Positions 7,916-19,300 of a stretch of 64,000 nucleotides of DNA are shown here, piece by piece (within the stretch, counting starts at the first letter, position 1; every line of letters starts with the position of its first letter). A program made the position numbers and the translations under genes. The DNA comes from Methylobacterium sp. Leaf118 (GTDB lineage Bacteria; Pseudomonadota; Alphaproteobacteria; Rhizobiales; Beijerinckiaceae), in contig NZ_CAKLBV010000005.1 in the NCBI RefSeq assembly GCF_920984675.1, forward strand, positions 1 to 64,000. Reading direction: 5' to 3'. The notes beneath the pieces are model-generated. The model ran no database searches. It was not told the origin of the DNA and was given only the letters and a program-made list of their open reading frames with translations.

Positions 7916-9603
7916 TCAGGTTGCGGCGACCACGATCTCGATGAGATTCGGCCGGCCCGAGGCGATCCCGGCCTCGAGCGCCGGGGCGATGTCGGCCGCC
8001 CGCTCGATCCGCCGGGCCGGCACGCCCATCGCGAGCGCGAGGGCGGGAAAGTCGATGCGCGGCTCTGTGAGATCCATGCCGATGAAGCGGTTGACGCGCA
8101 CGCTGGCGTAATGGGCCTGCGCCTTCATGAAGGTCTTCAGGATGTTGTACTCGGCATTGTTGATGACCACGAAGGTCACCGGCAGTCGCTCGTGCGCGGC
8201 GGTCCAGAGGGCCTGGGGCGAGTACATCGCGGCCCCGTCGCCGACGACGCAGACCACCGGAGCCCGGTCGAGCCCCAGCGAGAATCCGACCGAGGCCGGC
8301 ATGCCCCAGCCGAGCACGCCGCCGCGGATCGACGAATATTGCCGCGTCCACGGACTGTGCAGCAGCGTGCGCAGATGCCCGAGCGTCGCGGGCGCCTCGT
8401 CGACGATGGCCGTGTGGGCGCCGACCGCCCGGCCGATCTCCCGGGCGGCGACGAGCGGCGCGATGACCGGGTCGGCGAAGGCGGCCTCGGCCCGGCCCCA
8501 CAACTCCGCCCGGCGCGCCGCGTAGGCGGCCTCCGCCTCGGCCCGGAACGCGCGCCGGGCCGTCGCCTGGACACCGGCCTGGGCCTCCACGAGGGGCAGC
8601 AGCACATCGAGGGAAGCCCGCACGTCGCCGACGGTGGAGAGCCGTGTCGCGTAGGTGCGGCCGAGGTCGCGGGCATCCGCCGAGAGCTGGAACACCGCGA
8701 TGCCCGGGGGCACCGCCGATCCCTCGGTATAGAGGACGGTGATGAGCGACTTGCCGCCCAGGGCGAAGACCGCGTCGTAGTGCCCGAGGATCGCGGCGAT
8801 GGCACTCGCCTTGGTGGGCAGGTTGCCCATCCAGAGCGGGTGGGCGGTCGGGAACGGGATATGGGCCGGCCAGGACGAGCCGTAGACCGGGGCGGCAGGG
8901 CATCGGCGAGGCGGACGGCCTGGAGCGAGGCGTCGCTCATCTCGACCTCGTCGCCCGCGATCAGGGCGAGCCGGCCCGGCGCGAAGCCCGCGAGATGCGC
9001 GGCGAGGGGCGCGAGGGAGCCGGCCACGGCCCGGTGGTCGATGGTCGAGATCTCCCCCAGCGGCGCCCGGGTCCGCGCCTCCATGACGTCCATCGGCAGC
9101 GACAGGAAGACCGGCCCCGAGGGCGCGGCGGCGCTGTCGTGGAAGGCGCGGCGCAGGAGCACCGGAAGCTGGTCGGCGCTCGTGACCTCGCGGGCCCATT
9201 TCACGGTCGGGCCGGCGATCGTCACGAGATTGCCGAACAGGAGCGGATCGGTGACGACGTGCCGGGAATCCTGCTGGCCCGCCGTCACCACGAGGGGCGT
9301 GCCCGCGATCTGGGCATTGAGCAGATTGCCTATCCCGTGCCCGAGGCCGCCCGCCGTGTGCAGGTTGAGAAAGCCCGGCCGGCGCGCCGCCTGGGCGTAG
9401 CCATCGGCCATGGCGACGGCGCTCGCCTCCTGGAGCGCCAGCACGTAGGCGATGTCGGCCGCCTCCGTCAGGGCGTCGATCAGCGGAAGCTCGGTCGTCC
9501 CGGGATTGCCGAAGACGTAGCGGACGCCCTCGCTGCGCAGAATCTCGACGAGCACGTCGGCGCCTCGGCGCTCCGCCAGGGTTTCGAGACGGTCGATCGA
9601 CAT
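7916..9603 (-). pseudogene. mdlC: Benzoylformate decarboxylase-like ThDP enzyme, frameshifted
   Basis: Two overlapping frames together encode one complete thiamine-diphosphate enzyme of about 562 residues. The 5' part (from the ATG at 9603) gives 'YVFGNPGTTELPLIDAL', the cofactor-activating Glu in 'YVLALQEASAVAMADGYAQA' and 'FLNLHTAGGLGHGIGN'. After about 8895 the protein continues one frame over with 'APVYGSSWPAHIPFPTAHPLW' and the ThDP-binding 'VVGDGAAMYSPQALW...NNAEYN'. Histidines in 'NLHTAG' and 'PFPTAHP' align with the two catalytic histidines of benzoylformate decarboxylase; the Ser of that enzyme's GNPGS is Thr here. One base appears missing in the CCGCCCC run near 8890-8900. The substrate is inferred from family resemblance; the gene is broken as sequenced. 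Confidence 0.82.
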
Positions 9604-9793
9604 GGCCGGACCCGCAGGCGCCCCGCACGGAGGACGAGGAGGGCAGGATAGGCCGGATCGAGCGCCGCTTGGAGAGGTGGGATCGCTCCGGCCGCCTGCC
9701 GCCGATGGGTCGAACAACGCCATCGATCGATCACGGAAAATTGTATTAGTGATGCCGAAAACTGAGGACTCTCAGAATATCGATCACGGGCGC

Positions 9794-9841
9794 GTGATAA
9801 TTTGTGCAAATTCATACCATAAGACGTGATTGTTTTATCAC
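9794..9841. promoter_or_regulatory. AT-rich region with inverted repeats upstream of the ferritin-like gene
   Basis: In the 333-base gap 9604-9936, which is much AT-richer than its surroundings, GTGATAA (9794-9800) is mirrored by TTATCAC (9835-9841). Nested in it, GTGAT-TGTTTT-ATCAC (9826-9841) is a compact dyad. This could be an operator plus promoter for the gene at 9937 or for the divergent gene at 9603. No regulator is assigned. Confidence 0.35.
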
Positions 9842-9936
9842 ATCCACTGCATAATTCATGTTCTTAGCCTCTTCTATCCGGCTATTTTCTTGTCGGTTAT
9901 CCGACGCCCCAGCAGGATGCCGCCGCAAGCCAAACA

Positions 9937-10875
9937 ATGGGCGGGAGCGTCACCGTGGTTCTCAAATTTCTTCGTGGGGTCGGCCGGTCCACCGGCGCCG
10001 CCCCGGCGCCGGACGGCGTCGATCGCGCCGCCGGGCGGCGCGCGTTCATCCAGAGCGTCGGCCTCGGCGTCGCCGGATCCGCCATCGTCGGACCGGCCGC
10101 CTTCAGCCCGGCGGCGGCTCAGACCGTCACCGACACCGACATCCTCAATTTCGCGCTCAACCTCGAATATCTCGAGGCCGAGTTCTACCTGCGCGCCGTC
10201 ACCGGGCGGGGACTGACCGACGGCGAAGTCACCGGCACCGGCACCCCCGGCGCGGTCACCGGCGGGCGGCAGGTCAACTTCGCCACCGCGGCGATCCGCA
10301 ACTACGCGACCGAGATCGCCAGCGAGGAGCGGATCCACGTCCAGTTCCTGCGCAGCGCGCTCGGCGCGAACCGGGTGGCGCGGCCGGCGATCAACCTGAC
10401 GGCCTCGTTCACCGCCGCCGCCCAGGCCGCGGGGCTCATCACAGCGGGCCAGACCTTCGACGCCTTCGCCGACGAGACCTCGTTCCTGCTCGCCGCCTAC
10501 ATCTTCGAGGATGTCGGCGTGTCGGCCTATCTCGGCGCGGCCCCGCTCGTGACGAGCAAGACCATCCTGGCCGCGGCCGGCGGCATCCTCGCCGCGGAGG
10601 CCTACCATGCGGGCACGATCCGCACGGTTCTCTACAGCCGCGGCCTCTACACGCCGGCCCTCAAGATCTCCGATGCCCGCGACTCCCTCGACGGCGCGAG
10701 CGACCTCGACCAGGGCATCGGCACCGCGACGATCGCCAACCTCTCGCTGACGAGCCCGGCCAACGGTCAGGCCTTCGCCCGCACCACGGGCCAGGTGCTC
10801 AACATCGTCTACCTGAACCCGTCGGCGCGGCCCGGCGGCTTCTTCCCGGCCGGCCTCAACGGCACGATCCGCTGA
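9937..10875 (+). CDS. Tat-exported ferritin-like domain protein
   Basis: A 312-residue protein with a twin-arginine signal (GRRAFIQSVGLGVAGSAIVGP, about residues 28-48, cleavage near AAAQ). The mature part is a ferritin-like four-helix bundle of the 'ferritin_2'/desiccation-related type: 'TDILNFALNLEYLEAEFYLRAV', 'ATEIASEERIHVQFLRSAL' and 'ILAAEAYHAGTIRTVLYSRG' supply Glu/His pairs in the right spacing for a metal site. The C-terminal tail 'NIVYLNPSARPGGFFPAGLNG' is typical of this family. A GTG at 9955 with a better ribosome site (GGGAG) is an alternative start. The role is likely stress or desiccation related, but the reaction is unknown. Confidence 0.8.
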   Translation: MGGSVTVVLKFLRGVGRSTGAAPAPDGVDRAAGRRAFIQSVGLGVAGSAIVGPAAFSPAAAQTVTDTDILNFALNLEYLEAEFYLRAVTGRGLTDGEVTGTGTPGAVTGGRQVNFATAAIRNYATEIASEERIHVQFLRSALGANRVARPAINLTASFTAAAQAAGLITAGQTFDAFADETSFLLAAYIFEDVGVSAYLGAAPLVTSKTILAAAGGILAAEAYHAGTIRTVLYSRGLYTPALKISDARDSLDGASDLDQGIGTATIANLSLTSPANGQAFARTTGQVLNIVYLNPSARPGGFFPAGLNGTIR

Positions 10876-10952
10876 TCCCCCGCGCGCCGGGATGGCCTTC
10901 AGGGCCGCCCCGGCGACGGACCGCGCCCTCGAACGAAAGTTGGCTCTCGACC

Positions 10953-11849
10953 ATGATCAAGACACTTCTGTTGGCGGGGGGCGCATCCCTGCTGGCGGCC
11001 GGGGCGGTCCAGGCCGCCGACCTGCCGCGCCGCCAAGCGCCGCCGCCCGTCTTCACCCCCGTCCCGGTCTTCACCTGGACCGGGTTCTACGCGGGCTTCA
11101 ATGCCGGCTACGCCTGGAGCGAGCGCCGCCGCGAGACGGTCACGGCCTTCGACATCCCGCAGATCCCCACCGCCGACTATCTGGCGGCGCTCGGGACCGG
11201 CGCGGGCCGGGGCGAGTCCGGCGGTTTCACCGGCGGCGCCCAGATCGGCTACAACATCCAGTTCACGCCGGGCTCCGGGTTCGTGTTCGGCATCGAGGCC
11301 GACGCGGCCTATACCGACCTCCAGCGCCGCCGGGCCGCCTCGGCCACCATCGTCGGCTTCCCGGGTTTCCCCGGCGCCAACGACGTCAATCTCGACAGCG
11401 CGACCCGCAGCGAGCTGTCGTTCCTCGGGACGGTCCGCGGACGCGTCGGCTACGCCTTCGACCGGTTCCTGATCTACGGCACCGGCGGCTTCGCCTATGG
11501 GCAGACGCAGTATTCGTCGGTCCTCACCATCGGCACCACGCTGGGCGGGTTCGCCAGCGGTCCGACCGCGAGCATCAGCGGCGGCTACGATCGGATCCAG
11601 ACCGGCTACGCCTATGGCGGCGGCATCGAATACGCGCTCCCGACCGACAACTTCCTGAATTTCTTCCGGTCGAGCGCGGTGACCCTGAAGGTCGAATACC
11701 TGCATTTCGACCTCGGCCGCCGGAGCGTCATCGGCGCTTACGACATCATCCCGGCCTCCGGCACGCCGGTCCCGGCCACCGTCACCCGCGTGCGCACCGA
11801 GGGCGACCTCGTCCGCGCCGGCATCAACTACAAGTTCGGCACCTACTAG
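10953..11849 (+). CDS. Outer-membrane beta-barrel protein, Omp25/Omp31 type
   Basis: A 298-residue porin-like protein. The ATG at 10953 begins a signal peptide (MIKTLLLAGGASLLAAGAVQA). After a proline-rich linker the conserved entry 'FTWTGFYAGFNAGYAW' starts an eight-strand barrel with 'GFTGGAQIGYNIQF', 'FVFGIEADAAY', 'LGTVRGRVGYAFDRFLIYGTGG' and 'KVEYLHFDLG', ending in 'LVRAGINYKFGTY' with the terminal aromatic residue needed for barrel insertion. This matches the Rhizobiales Omp25/31 (OMP_b-brl) family. It follows the ferritin-like gene by 77 bases in the same direction. Confidence 0.88.
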   Translation: MIKTLLLAGGASLLAAGAVQAADLPRRQAPPPVFTPVPVFTWTGFYAGFNAGYAWSERRRETVTAFDIPQIPTADYLAALGTGAGRGESGGFTGGAQIGYNIQFTPGSGFVFGIEADAAYTDLQRRRAASATIVGFPGFPGANDVNLDSATRSELSFLGTVRGRVGYAFDRFLIYGTGGFAYGQTQYSSVLTIGTTLGGFASGPTASISGGYDRIQTGYAYGGGIEYALPTDNFLNFFRSSAVTLKVEYLHFDLGRRSVIGAYDIIPASGTPVPATVTRVRTEGDLVRAGINYKFGTY

Positions 11850-11907
11850 ACCATCCGCCCGGCCCCTGTCGCCGGGACGATGCTCGACCCGACCGAGAGA
11901 GGATGCG

Positions 11908-11937
11908 AGGGCGCCCCGCCATGAGGCCGGGCGCCCT
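11908..11937 (+). terminator. Hairpin downstream of the Omp25/31-type gene
   Basis: AGGGCGCCC (11908-11916) and GGGCGCCCT (11929-11937) form a 9-bp stem with a 12-base loop, 58 bases past the stop, followed by TCGTCG. Confidence 0.5.
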
Positions 11938-12040
11938 TCGTCGTGACGGGCGCAGGCGTCGCGCCGCACTACGATCGGCCGGGGAACGGCTCCCGACTTT
12001 TCCGGGACTCGCCCTGGATCCCGTCTCGGTGACACGTCTC

Positions 12041-12631
12041 TCACGAGACGGCAGCTCCAGAAGCCTCTGGCCGAGCCGCAGGCGGATGGCCGCGCGCTCG
12101 TCGCGACAGAACAGGTTCTCGATGCGCTTCAGGGCGATCGGGTTCTCGTTCCCTGTATCGCCCGAGAGGTCGGTGAAAGCCGCGCCCGCGCAGCTCGCGC
12201 ACGAGCGAGCCCGTCGAGGCCATGGTGACCCGCCCGGCGGCGTGGAAGCGCCGGAGCACCCAGTAGCTCCAAGTCGTCGGCACGAAGAAGCGCGCGGCGA
12301 TGCATTCCGGGAGTTTCGTGGTGAAGCTCATCATGAAGGGCAGTCGGTTCCGGAGGCAGTAGGTCCGCACCGTTTGGCCGATCGGCCCCTCCGTCGCGAT
12401 ATGGATCGCATCGGGACGGGCCGCCTCGATCCTGCGGGCGATCGTCTGCACGTCGGGGATCGCGAGATGCAGACCGGGATAGCTCGGCACCGGGAAGCGC
12501 GGAAACCCGTCAGGGGGCAGGAAGACGATCTCCATCCCCACCTGGGGGGCGCAGCGTGCCAGCGAGGTCAGGGTCCGGACCACGCCGTTGACTTGCGGCG
12601 CCCAGGCGTCCGTCGCGATCAACACCCGCAT
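12041..12631 (-). pseudogene. Family 4 glycosyltransferase, N-terminal fragment
   Basis: The first ~165 residues read as the N-terminal Rossmann domain of a GT4 glycosyltransferase: 'MRVLIATDAWAPQVNGVVRT', 'LAIPDVQTIARRIEAARPDAIHIATEGPIG', 'FMMSFTTKLPECIAARF' and 'STGSLVRELRGRGF'. The expected continuation (the linker and the nucleotide-sugar-binding C-terminal domain, about 200 residues) is missing; after 'RGF' the frame turns into arginine-rich shadow text and stops. A different frame reads unrelated protein-like text from about 12180 onward, so this looks like a deletion or recombination junction rather than a simple frameshift. The gene is non-functional as a glycosyltransferase. Confidence 0.7.
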
Positions 12632-13359
12632 TACGCCCGCAGTCCCTTTGGCCGACCATGAGAGCAGACCGAGTGTTCATCGGCAATGCAACGGCCTGTT
12701 CAGCACGCTCTGAGCATACTTCCAGCAGCACAATCCGACTTTTACATTTGCATGACGGCGATTGTCGCCAGAAAATTCAAATTTCAATCAGGAAATTCAT
12801 TAGGCGCCGAAGGATCGGGCCGGCGAAGCCCCCCCATTGCGCGGACGGGTCGGACGCGGTGGGGAGTCCCACCGGGGCGGTGGACGCGGCGCGCCTGCGC
12901 CATCGGGCAGACGAAGGGAAACGGCGGCGCACGGACCGCCTCGGAGGCGCGGCCTGCGGAGCCATCAACGCCCAGTAGTGAGCCGGACGGCGCGTCTCCG
13001 AGCAAATGTTTTGGCGCAGCGTCTCATCATCGGCTGAAACGCGCCGGAACGGGGATCGGGATCTTGCCGCGCCCGGCCGGCCGACCTAACCCGGAGAAAG
13101 AGCTCGGACTCGGTCGAGATCAGACTCCACCCCCGCGGATTCGTCACTGCGGCAAGCCCGAGCGGAACTATTGCGTCTTCATTCCGACTTGTAAGCATTC
13201 TTCATCGGCAACCACGTGGTTCCATTAATCATTTCATCATTCGAGCAATAAGAAATAGCGTTTGATCCTATTGCAATACGAAATCGATTCATCTATGAAA
13301 TAAATGAACACGCTGGCTGGCCTTCTATTCTTCTGCTCGCCGCAAATGCAGGTCACGCC
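12632..13359. other. 728-base AT-rich upstream region of the giant RTX gene
   Basis: No convincing gene is seen. Two stretches (about 12700-12810 and 13170-13340) are far AT-richer than the rest of the window and probably hold promoters for the RTX gene at 13360. A 12-bp perfect palindrome AACCACGTGGTT lies at 13210-13221, 138 bases before the start codon, and could be an operator. The ribosome site before 13360 is weak (GCAGGTC). Confidence 0.4.
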
Positions 13360-16300
13360 ATGACGGTCCGGGTTACGTCGCTCAGCTCCTTCGCCTCGGC
13401 GCCGGGCACGCTCAAGGTCGGCCAGTCGGTGACCTTCACCGCCGCACTCAACCGGCCCGTCGTCGTGTCCGGCATCCCGACGCTGATCACCTCCGACGGG
13501 GGGATCGCCTTCTATGTCGCGGCGCTCTCCACCCCGACCTCCCTGGTGTTCCGCTACACGGTGGCCCAGGGCGATTCCTCGTCGGATCTCACGGTGATCG
13601 GCCTGACCACCAACGGCGGCTCGATCACGTCGCCCGGCACCCTCTTCCTCGAGAACCCGGCCCAGTACAGCACCGGGGACCAGCCGAGAGACATCGCCGC
13701 GGCCGACGTCAACGGAGACGGCAACCTCGATCTCGTCACCGCCAATTACGGCAGCAACTCCGTCTCCGTGCTGCTGGGCGTGCGCCCGAAGCTCGCCTCG
13801 GTGACCGGCAATTTCAGCTTCACCGACGCCACAGATTTTGCCGCTGGTCTGCGCCCCAGCTCCGTTGCCGTCGGAGACTTCAACAAGGACGGCAAGCTCG
13901 ACATCGTCGCCACCAATCTCCTCTCCGATACGGTGACCGTCCTCCAAGGCGAGGGCACCGGCTTCTTCAAGACCCTGGGCGCAGCCCCCGCGAGCGCCGG
14001 GCCCGTCTCGGTCACGGCCGCGGACGTGAACGGGGACGGCAACCTCGACCTCGTGATCGCCGCGGGCAACAAGAAGGCGTCGGTGATCATCGGCGGCGGC
14101 CGCTTCGACTTCGGCGCGCCCAAGCCCTACGAGGTCGGGTCCTCGCCGGTCGCGTCCGCCGTGGCCGATATCGACGGGGACGGCGACGTTGACATCTTCG
14201 TCGTCAACCAGACCAGCAAAAGCGTCTCGGTGCTGCTGAACGATGGCCAGGGCGGATTCGCCAACGGCAACAACTACCGCGTCGGCCCGTTACCGACCGA
14301 TGTGGTCGCCGCGGACCTCAACAACGACGACGCGATCGACCTCGTCATCACGAACAGCGGCGACGACACGATCACGGTGCTGCGCGGGGATGGAAACGGG
14401 GGCTTTGCCCCCGCCATCGTCTCCACCGGCCCGAACAATCCGGGCGCGGTCGCCGCCGCCGACATGGACGGCGACGGCACGCTCGATCTCGTGGTCGCCA
14501 GCGACGAGGGCGTGTCCGTCCTCGTGGGCAAGGGCGACGGCAACTTCGCCACGCCGTACTCCCTGGCCACCGGCGACCGCCCCTCCGCCCTCGTCGTCGC
14601 CGACTTCAACCGCGACGGCCTGCCCGACGTTGCCGTCACCAATGCCGGCAGCGACACCGTCTCGATCCTGAGGAACAACTCCCTCCTCACCGAGGATCTG
14701 TGGCTGCCCAGCATCGTGCTCAATGGCGGGACGATCACCGGCTTCGTCATCGACGGAGAGGTCGCCACCGTCGTCGGTCGCTCCGCCACCGCCGGCACCT
14801 TCGGCGTCGGCCGGACGATCGACCTGTCCCTCCGCTTCAGCGAAGAGGTGTTCGTCAACGGCGTGCCGGAACTCGCGCTGAACACCGGCGGGACCGCGAC
14901 CTATGTCAGCGGGTCGAGCACCAACACCCTGGTGTTCCGCACCACCGTCGCCGCCGGGCAGAACGCGGCCACCCTCGCGGTCACCGGCGTGGCGTTGTCG
15001 GGCGGCGCCCGCATCGTCAACGAAAGCGGGAACTCCGTCACGCTGGATCAGGCGCCCGGAAGCATCCCCGGCGTCGCCGTGGACACGGCCGGCCCCGGCC
15101 TCGTCACCGACCACGCCACCCCCGAAGTCGGGCGCTACGGCACCGGCCAGGTGGTGACCCTGACGCTGACCGGCAGCGAGCCCCTGACCGTCTCCGGCAC
15201 GCCGATTCTGACGCTGAACAACGGCGGCACCGCCACCTACGTCTCCGGCTCCGGCACCCCGACGCTTCAGTTCCGCTACACCATCGGCGCCGGGCAGGAC
15301 ACGCCCGGCCTCGCCGTCACCGGCGTCACCCTGTCCGGCGGAAGCACCATCCAGGATGCGGCCGGCAACAATGCCACGCTGACCGGCGCGGCGGCCGCCT
15401 TCACGGGCCTGACCATCGACACCACCGCACCGGTCGTCGTCGCCGTGGCGGCAAACCCCGGCAAGGGCACCTTCGACGTCGGCCAGATCCTCACCTTCAC
15501 GCTCACCCTGAGCGAAGCGGTGACGGTGCAGGGCAGCCCGGTGCTGCAACTCAACGACGGCGGGACCGCGACCTTCGTCGGCAGCGCGGGTGCGACGCTC
15601 ACCTTCACCACCACGATCGCCGCTGGGCAGAACGCCGCCACCCTGGCGGTCACCGGGCTGACCGTGCCGGCCGGCGCCTCGATCCGCGGCGCAGGCACCG
15701 GAACCGACGCCTATCTCGCCTCCGCGGCCGAGACCTTCGACACCATCAGCGTAAACACCGCCGCCCCGGTCGTGGAAGACCTCGTCGCACTGCCGGGGAA
15801 CGCGATCCTCGGCGTCGGCGCCGTGGTCACGCTGCACGTGGTGATGAGCAAGGACGTCATCGTCTCCGGCGGCCCGCCGACGCTCACGCTGAGCGACGGC
15901 TCGGTCGCGCGGTACGTGTCCGGTTCCGGCACGGACACGCTGGTCTTCACCAGCGTGGTCGCCCCCGGCCAGACGGTGCCGGACCTCGCCGTCACCGGGC
16001 TGAACCTGAACGGCGCCGGCATCGCCGACGCGGCTGGTCGCACCGCGAATCTCGCGGGCGCGGTCGGCAACCCCGACGGCACGCTGGAGATCGACGCCGC
16101 CGCCGTCACCGTCTCGGCGGTCGCGGCGACGACGGCCGAGACCGGGCCGCTCAGCATCGGCGACGCCGTCACCTTCAGCCTCACGCTGGACCGTGCCGTC
16201 ACCCTGACGACCGGAACGGGCGCGCCGACGCTCACGCTGAGCGACGGCGGCACCGCGACCTACGACGCCGCCGCCTCGACCGCGACCAAGCTGGTCTTCC

Positions 16301-19300
16301 ACCACACCGTCGCCGTCGGACAGAACGCCGCGAACCTCACGGTCGAGACGCTCGCGCTCAACGGCAGCACCGTCACCGTGCCGGACGGGCCGCTCACCTT
16401 CTCGCCGCCCGCGTCCACCCCCATCGATTCCGGCTACAATTACGGGACCAACACGACCATCGCCGACATGGACCGGGACGGCATCGCCGATATCGTAGTC
16501 CAGAACTACGGCGCGCTGTCCATCTTGCTGGGCGACGGCGATGGCGGCTTCTATCCGCCGATCCTCTACCAGCCGGGATTCGTCCGCGACGGCGACGACG
16601 GCCAATTCTTCATCGCGTCCGGGCCCGCCGTCGTGGCCGACCTGAACGGCGACGGCATCCTGGACGTCGTCACGCCAGGCTCCAATACCGGCAAGATCAA
16701 CGTGTCGCTCGGCGACGGCACCGGCAATCTCCGCACCCCCACCCTGATCGAGGCACGCTTCGGCGACCAAGATTACGGGCGCAGTGCCGACGCCCTGACG
16801 CTCGCCGACATGAACCGGGACGGCGCGGTGGACATCGTGGCGGCGACGAACGGCGCCGTCTTCATCATGGACGGCGACGGAAGCGGCGGGTTCGCCGCAG
16901 CGAGGCCGTTCGCCATGGCCGGGTACGCCTCTTCGCTCACCCCGGTCGACATGGACGGCGACGGCGACCTCGATGTCGTCGGCACGCGCACGCCCCGTCA
17001 AGGTGGGGTCGGGGAAGCCTTCATCATGCGGGGTGATGGCCAGGGCGGTCTGGGCGCCCCCACCACCGTTGTCACAGCCAGCTCCGATTACGTGGTTCGA
17101 TCGGTGGTCGCGGACCTGAACGGGGACGGCAAGCTCGACGTGGCGGCCCTGGACTACGGGAAAACGCTGCACGTCGCGCTGGCGGATGGCAGCGGCGGTT
17201 TCACGGCCGCCCCCCGCCTCACGACCGGCCCGGCTCCGACCGGCCTCGCGGCGGCGGACGTGAACGGCGACGGCACGATCGACCTGATCGTCGCGAGCAG
17301 CGGCACCGTCGACATGAACCATCCCGATTTCATCAACTTGGGCGACGGCAGCCTGCAGGTGTTCCTCGGTGACGGAAACGGCGGCTTCGCCGCCCCGGTC
17401 GCCTTCGACACCGGCACCGGGAACTACCAGGTGCTGGAAAGTGTCACGGCCGGCGACGTGAACGCCGACGGGCGGCCGGACCTCATCATCATGAACCGGA
17501 CCTCCGCGAGCGCCGTCGTCCTGCTGAACGAGACGATCCCACCCAACGTCTTCGATCCGGGCGGCGCCGCGACGGCCCCCGGCCACGCGACGGGCCTCGT
17601 CGTCGATACCACCGCGCCCGTCTTTCTCGGCGGCGCCTCGAGCCCCGCCCGGGGCGTCTACGACATCGGCCAGGTCATCACGCTCACCCTGACCGGCACC
17701 GAGCCCCTCCTCGTCACCGGCACCCCGGTGCTGACGCTCAACAACGGCGCGGTCGCGACCTACGTCTCCGGCTCCGGCACCACGAGCCTGCAGTTCCGCA
17801 CCACCGTCGCCGCAGGCCAGAGCACCGCGGCGCTCGCCGTTACCGGCGTGACCCTGCCGACCGGCGCGGCCATCCGCGATGCGGCGGGCAACGCCGCCGA
17901 CCTGTCCGGGGCGCCGACGAGCTTTCCCGATCTGTCGATCGTCACCACGGCGCCGACCGTTCTCGCCGTGGAGGCGAGCCCGGCCTCCGGCCCCCTCGGG
18001 GCCGGGGCCGTGATCACGCTCGAAGTGGTGCTGGACAAGCCCGTCGCGGTCTCCCGCGGGGTGCCGACCCTGACCCTCAGCACCGGCGGTACCGCGACCT
18101 ATGTCGCGGGCTCCGGCACGAACACCCTCGTCTTCACCACGACCGTGGCCGCCGGCCAGGCGACCTCCGACCTCGCCGTCACCGGCATCGCCCTGAACGG
18201 CGCGACCGTGACGGATCGAGGTGGCCAGGCGGCCGATCTCGGCGGGGCCGTTTCGAACCCGGCCGGAACGCTGGCCGTGTCGGCGCCGGCCCAGTCGGTC
18301 CTCGCCATCGCGGCAACCCCCTCCGTCGCAGGACCGCTCAAGGCCGGAGACACGGTGACCTTCACGGCCACCCTCGGCGCCGCGGTCAGCGTGTCCGGCA
18401 CGCCCATCTTGACGCTGAACGACGGTGGCACCGCCACTTACGATGCCAGCGCCTCCACCGCGACCAGCCTCGTTTTCCGCCACACGGTGCAGGCCGGGCA
18501 GAACACCTCCAGCCTCGCCGTGACCGCCCTCACCCTCAGCGGCGCCAGCATCGCGGTGCCGGGACGCCTGGCCTTCGGGACGGCCGCCGGTGTGCCGGTC
18601 GGCACCACCGGCTGGGGCCCGTCGGTCCCGACGCTGGCCGTCAACCTGGACCAAGACGGCATTCCCGATGAGGTGAAGGTCAATCCCGGTGCCGGAACGG
18701 TCTCCGTCCGGCTGTTCGACCCGGACAACAACCGGTTCTTCCCGACGACCGACTACGCCGTCGGGCTCGATCCCGGTTCCGTCACCCGGGCCGACGTCAA
18801 CGGGGACGGTATCGGCGACCTCCTCGTGGCGAATGCCGGCAGCGGGTCGGTGTCCGTCCTCCTCGGCCTCGGGGATGCCTTGATCCCCAACGGGCGCTTC
18901 GCTCCCGCCATCACCGTGGCGGTCAACGGCACGGCCTCGGCGCCCCGCTCCGTCACGGTCTCGGACTCGAACGGCGACGGCCGGCCCGACCTCCTCGTCG
19001 CCAGCGGCACCTCCGTGTTCCTCCTGACCGGGGACGGCGCCGGCGGCTTCACCCCCGACGGCAACGGGGCGCCGCCGATGGGAGCGACGGTGGCGGATGT
19101 GAACGGCGACGGCCGGCCCGACGCCATCGTGACCCTGGCGGGCACGAACCAAGTGGCGGTCCTGCTCGGCACCGGCGCGGGCAGCTTCGGCCCGGCCACG
19201 ACCTACGGCATCGGCCTCGTGCCCTACGGCGTTACCGTGGCGGACCTGAATCGGGATGGCCGGGCCGACCTGATCGTCGCCAACGCCTATTCCGGCACCC

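Noticed and set aside
9826..9841. A CRP/FNR binding site at GTGAT-N6-ATCAC
   Set aside because: The spacing between GTGA and TCAC is eight bases, not the six expected for CRP, and the halves do not fit FNR (TTGAT/ATCAA).
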